Shown here one piece after another: positions 5,176 to 6,537 of a stretch of 6,537 nt of DNA (positions within the stretch are counted from its first letter, which is position 1; each line of letters opens with the position of its first letter). Made by a program: the position numbers and the translations under genes. The DNA is from Caldifarciminota bacterium. Lineage in GTDB: Bacteria > Hydrothermota > Tepidihabitantia > SM23-42. Where the stretch lies: assembly GCA_023128195.1 (NCBI GenBank), contig JAGMEL010000213.1, positions 1 to 6,537 of the forward strand. Reading direction: 5' to 3'. Below the pieces are notes generated by a model. The model saw only the letters and a list, made by a program, of their open reading frames with translations, searched no databases and was not told the DNA's origin.

Positions 5176-5262
5176 CAAAACCCAAATGACCGAAACAATT
5201 TATTATTTAGAAAATTGGAATTTCGAATTTGTTTAGAATTTAGAAATTCGGATTTAGTATTT
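5176..5262. repeat. Degenerate AT-rich word repeats downstream of MEMO-AMMECR1
   Basis: The stretch is built from variants of 'gaattt', 'ttcgaattt' and 'gatttag', for example 'tttcgaatttgtttagaat' at 5221-5239. It has no coding capacity. Its style matches 191-275. Similar text is, from memory, widespread between genes in several candidate bacterial phyla. Together with repeat unit B and the hairpin at 5262-5290 it accounts for most of the gap 4994-5290. Confidence 0.5.
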
Positions 5263-5290
5263 GTATAGAAATTGGTACAATTTCTATACA
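5262..5290 (-). terminator. Perfect 13-bp hairpin directly after the MEMO-AMMECR1 stop codon
   Basis: TGTATAGAAATTG (5262-5274) and CAATTTCTATACA (5278-5290) are exact inverse complements around three bases. On the minus strand the stem begins at the base after the TAA stop. It is AT-rich and no T-run follows, so it is not a textbook intrinsic terminator. It may stabilise or define the mRNA 3' end. The inverted repeat itself is certain; the role is a guess. Confidence 0.4.
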
Positions 5291-6537
5291 TTAGAACACT
5301 TCAGCAGAAAATTTATATATTTCAGTATCAGATTCCTTGTATGCACTTCCTGGTAATCCTGCCTTATGACAGGTCTCTTCTAAAAATTCTTCTACAGTCC
5401 AGCCATATTCTGCTGCTACCTGTGGTAGTAATAAACCTCGATAATGACCCTTGATAATATACAGCCCGTCACGTCCGATCACGATTTCATTAATATCTTT
5501 TATTCTTTCAAAAGGTGTTAATACGGAAATTTCAATTTCAAGATCAGGGAGTTCTTTTTCAGTTACCAGAGGAAATCTTGGGTCTTCGAGCGCTGCGGCT
5601 TTTGCCATTAGCTGACAGGATATATAAAGGGGTTGATCACTGATTAGCCGTCCAATACAACCACGCAGGTTACCATGCTTATTCAAAGTTACAAATATAC
5701 CATACGGTTCTTTTAACTTGCTGGATATATTGTTAAACTCGGGTAGCTTTCCATCCTTCACTGCCGCCTCAATAGATTTTTGAGCAATCTCTTTAAGTTT
5801 TGCCTTTTCTTCTTGTGTAAAACCAAGATCAACGCCGACCTGTATTTCTTCTTCTTTATAAAATACTGCAGCTAAATAACCAACAACATGAGAATAATCA
5901 CCAGAAGTATTACCGCTTGTTGCATACTTAATTGGCTTTGCATTTGTTGCCCCGAGTTTTTTTGTTATAAGCATTGTAGTGATAATAGGACTACCACCAC
6001 ATGCTTCACAACTGCCGTCGTTTAACCTCTCGTGTAAAAGTTGGGGGTCATACCTGGACACAGCGTCAATAACTAAATTGTCCAGTCTTTCTGCTTCTTT
6101 CTGAGGATGGTAATGTGATAGGTCTGAGCTTGCTACAATCAAGATTTTTTTTCCTTTTGTAGTATTAATAATTGCATTACTTAAAACTTCGCAGATTGCA
6201 TAGTCCTGACTTCCCATTATAATTTCTACGGCTTTAAATTTCTTTAAAACTACCTGTAAAAAGGGCATTTGAATTTCAGTTGAGTGCTCTTCTGAATGCG
6301 CTCTTGGATCATAAATGATACTCTTGTCCTGTTTGATAATCTTGCGGGCAAGTTTTAGATCAAAATCGATCTTTCCCAGAGGCGTATTGCGGCCCGCCAT
6401 TGTATCAACTGATGCACCGTAAAATCCATGATGATGGCTCGGTCCAATAATAATGACATCATCGAATTCCTGATTTTCCACTATTTTGTAGGCAAATGCT
6501 GCTACTGGACCAGAATATATATATCCTGCATGAGGTG
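5291..6537 (-). CDS. MEMO-AMMECR1 fusion protein (AmmeMemoRadiSam system proteins B and A), 5' end off the window
   Basis: Two domains are fused. The MEMO half (related in fold to class III non-haem dioxygenases) shows GPSHHHG, SSDLSHYHP and the cysteine motif EACGGSP. These match the metal-site blocks of MEMO proteins. The AMMECR1 half covers about the last 175 residues, with the hallmark LRGCIG and GLLLPQVAAEYGWTVEEFL near the end. A GTG at 6481 looks like a start but is not: 18 more codons upstream stay open to the window edge and encode PHAGYIYSGPVAAFAYK, the conserved first MEMO motif with its metal-binding His. At least 414 residues are therefore present, and roughly 40-50 N-terminal residues should lie beyond the edge. 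Fusions of these two domains are known, and a radical SAM partner is often encoded nearby. The biochemical function is not established. A 13-bp hairpin follows the stop. Confidence 0.92.
   Translation of the reverse strand, partial: PHAGYIYSGPVAAFAYKIVENQEFDDVIIIGPSHHHGFYGASVDTMAGRNTPLGKIDFDLKLARKIIKQDKSIIYDPRAHSEEHSTEIQMPFLQVVLKKFKAVEIIMGSQDYAICEVLSNAIINTTKGKKILIVASSDLSHYHPQKEAERLDNLVIDAVSRYDPQLLHERLNDGSCEACGGSPIITTMLITKKLGATNAKPIKYATSGNTSGDYSHVVGYLAAVFYKEEEIQVGVDLGFTQEEKAKLKEIAQKSIEAAVKDGKLPEFNNISSKLKEPYGIFVTLNKHGNLRGCIGRLISDQPLYISCQLMAKAAALEDPRFPLVTEKELPDLEIEISVLTPFERIKDINEIVIGRDGLYIIKGHYRGLLLPQVAAEYGWTVEEFLEETCHKAGLPGSAYKESDTEIYKFSAEVF

Noticed and set aside
4994..5290. Riboswitch or structured leader upstream of larB
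   Set aside because: The gap is explained by repeat unit B, AT-rich words and a 3' hairpin. No known riboswitch core could be recognised.
5272..5454. Plus-strand open frame of 60 codons
   Set aside because: It is antisense to the AMMECR1 end of the fusion gene and begins inside the 3' hairpin.

Overview
The window looks like chromosomal DNA from an AT-rich, uncultured bacterium. An ECF sigma factor paired with a zinc-finger anti-sigma factor makes it bacterial. The rest of the gene content (larB/larC, a MEMO-AMMECR1 fusion, a beta-CASP RNase) and the AT-rich word-like intergenic repeats recall genomes of poorly cultured phyla such as WOR-3/Stahlbacteria or Omnitrophota. That placement is recollection of style and is weak. 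No rRNA, tRNA, CRISPR array or transposase gene is visible.

Every supported gene lies on the minus strand, so transcription runs from high to low coordinates. In that order: a MEMO-AMMECR1 fusion protein whose 5' end is cut by the window edge (5291-6537); a 297-base gap with one 102-bp repeat unit and AT-rich repeats; larB and larC, overlapping by ATGA (4993 to 3162); a 144-base gap almost filled by two more repeat units; an ECF sigma factor and its membrane anti-sigma factor, again overlapping by ATGA (3017 to 1912); a 119-bp MITE-like element (1790-1908); a beta-CASP metallo-ribonuclease (1758 to 379) with its own promoter; a 347-base gap holding a probable terminator, a nested inverted repeat and AT-rich repeats; and the first ten codons of a Rossmann-fold oxidoreductase (31 to 1) behind a near-consensus promoter.

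LarB and LarC carry out the first and last steps of nickel-pincer cofactor synthesis. The middle enzyme LarE and the client racemase LarA are not in the window. The sigma/anti-sigma pair is a standard membrane-to-transcription switch, but the sequence does not show its signal.

The most unusual content is between the genes. A family of units of about 102 bp, with inverted ends of the type ACCCCGTGAAATA or ACCCCGTTAGA, occurs three times. Two units are in tandem with a 2-bp gap, and one of these supplies the start codon and first ~26 residues of the sigma factor. Two units carry a 30-codon frame whose ATG is at the same unit position (base 28). Separately, two genes share the same promoter layout, TTGAC(G/T)-16 nt-TATAAT-5 nt-start codon, which predicts leaderless or nearly leaderless mRNAs.
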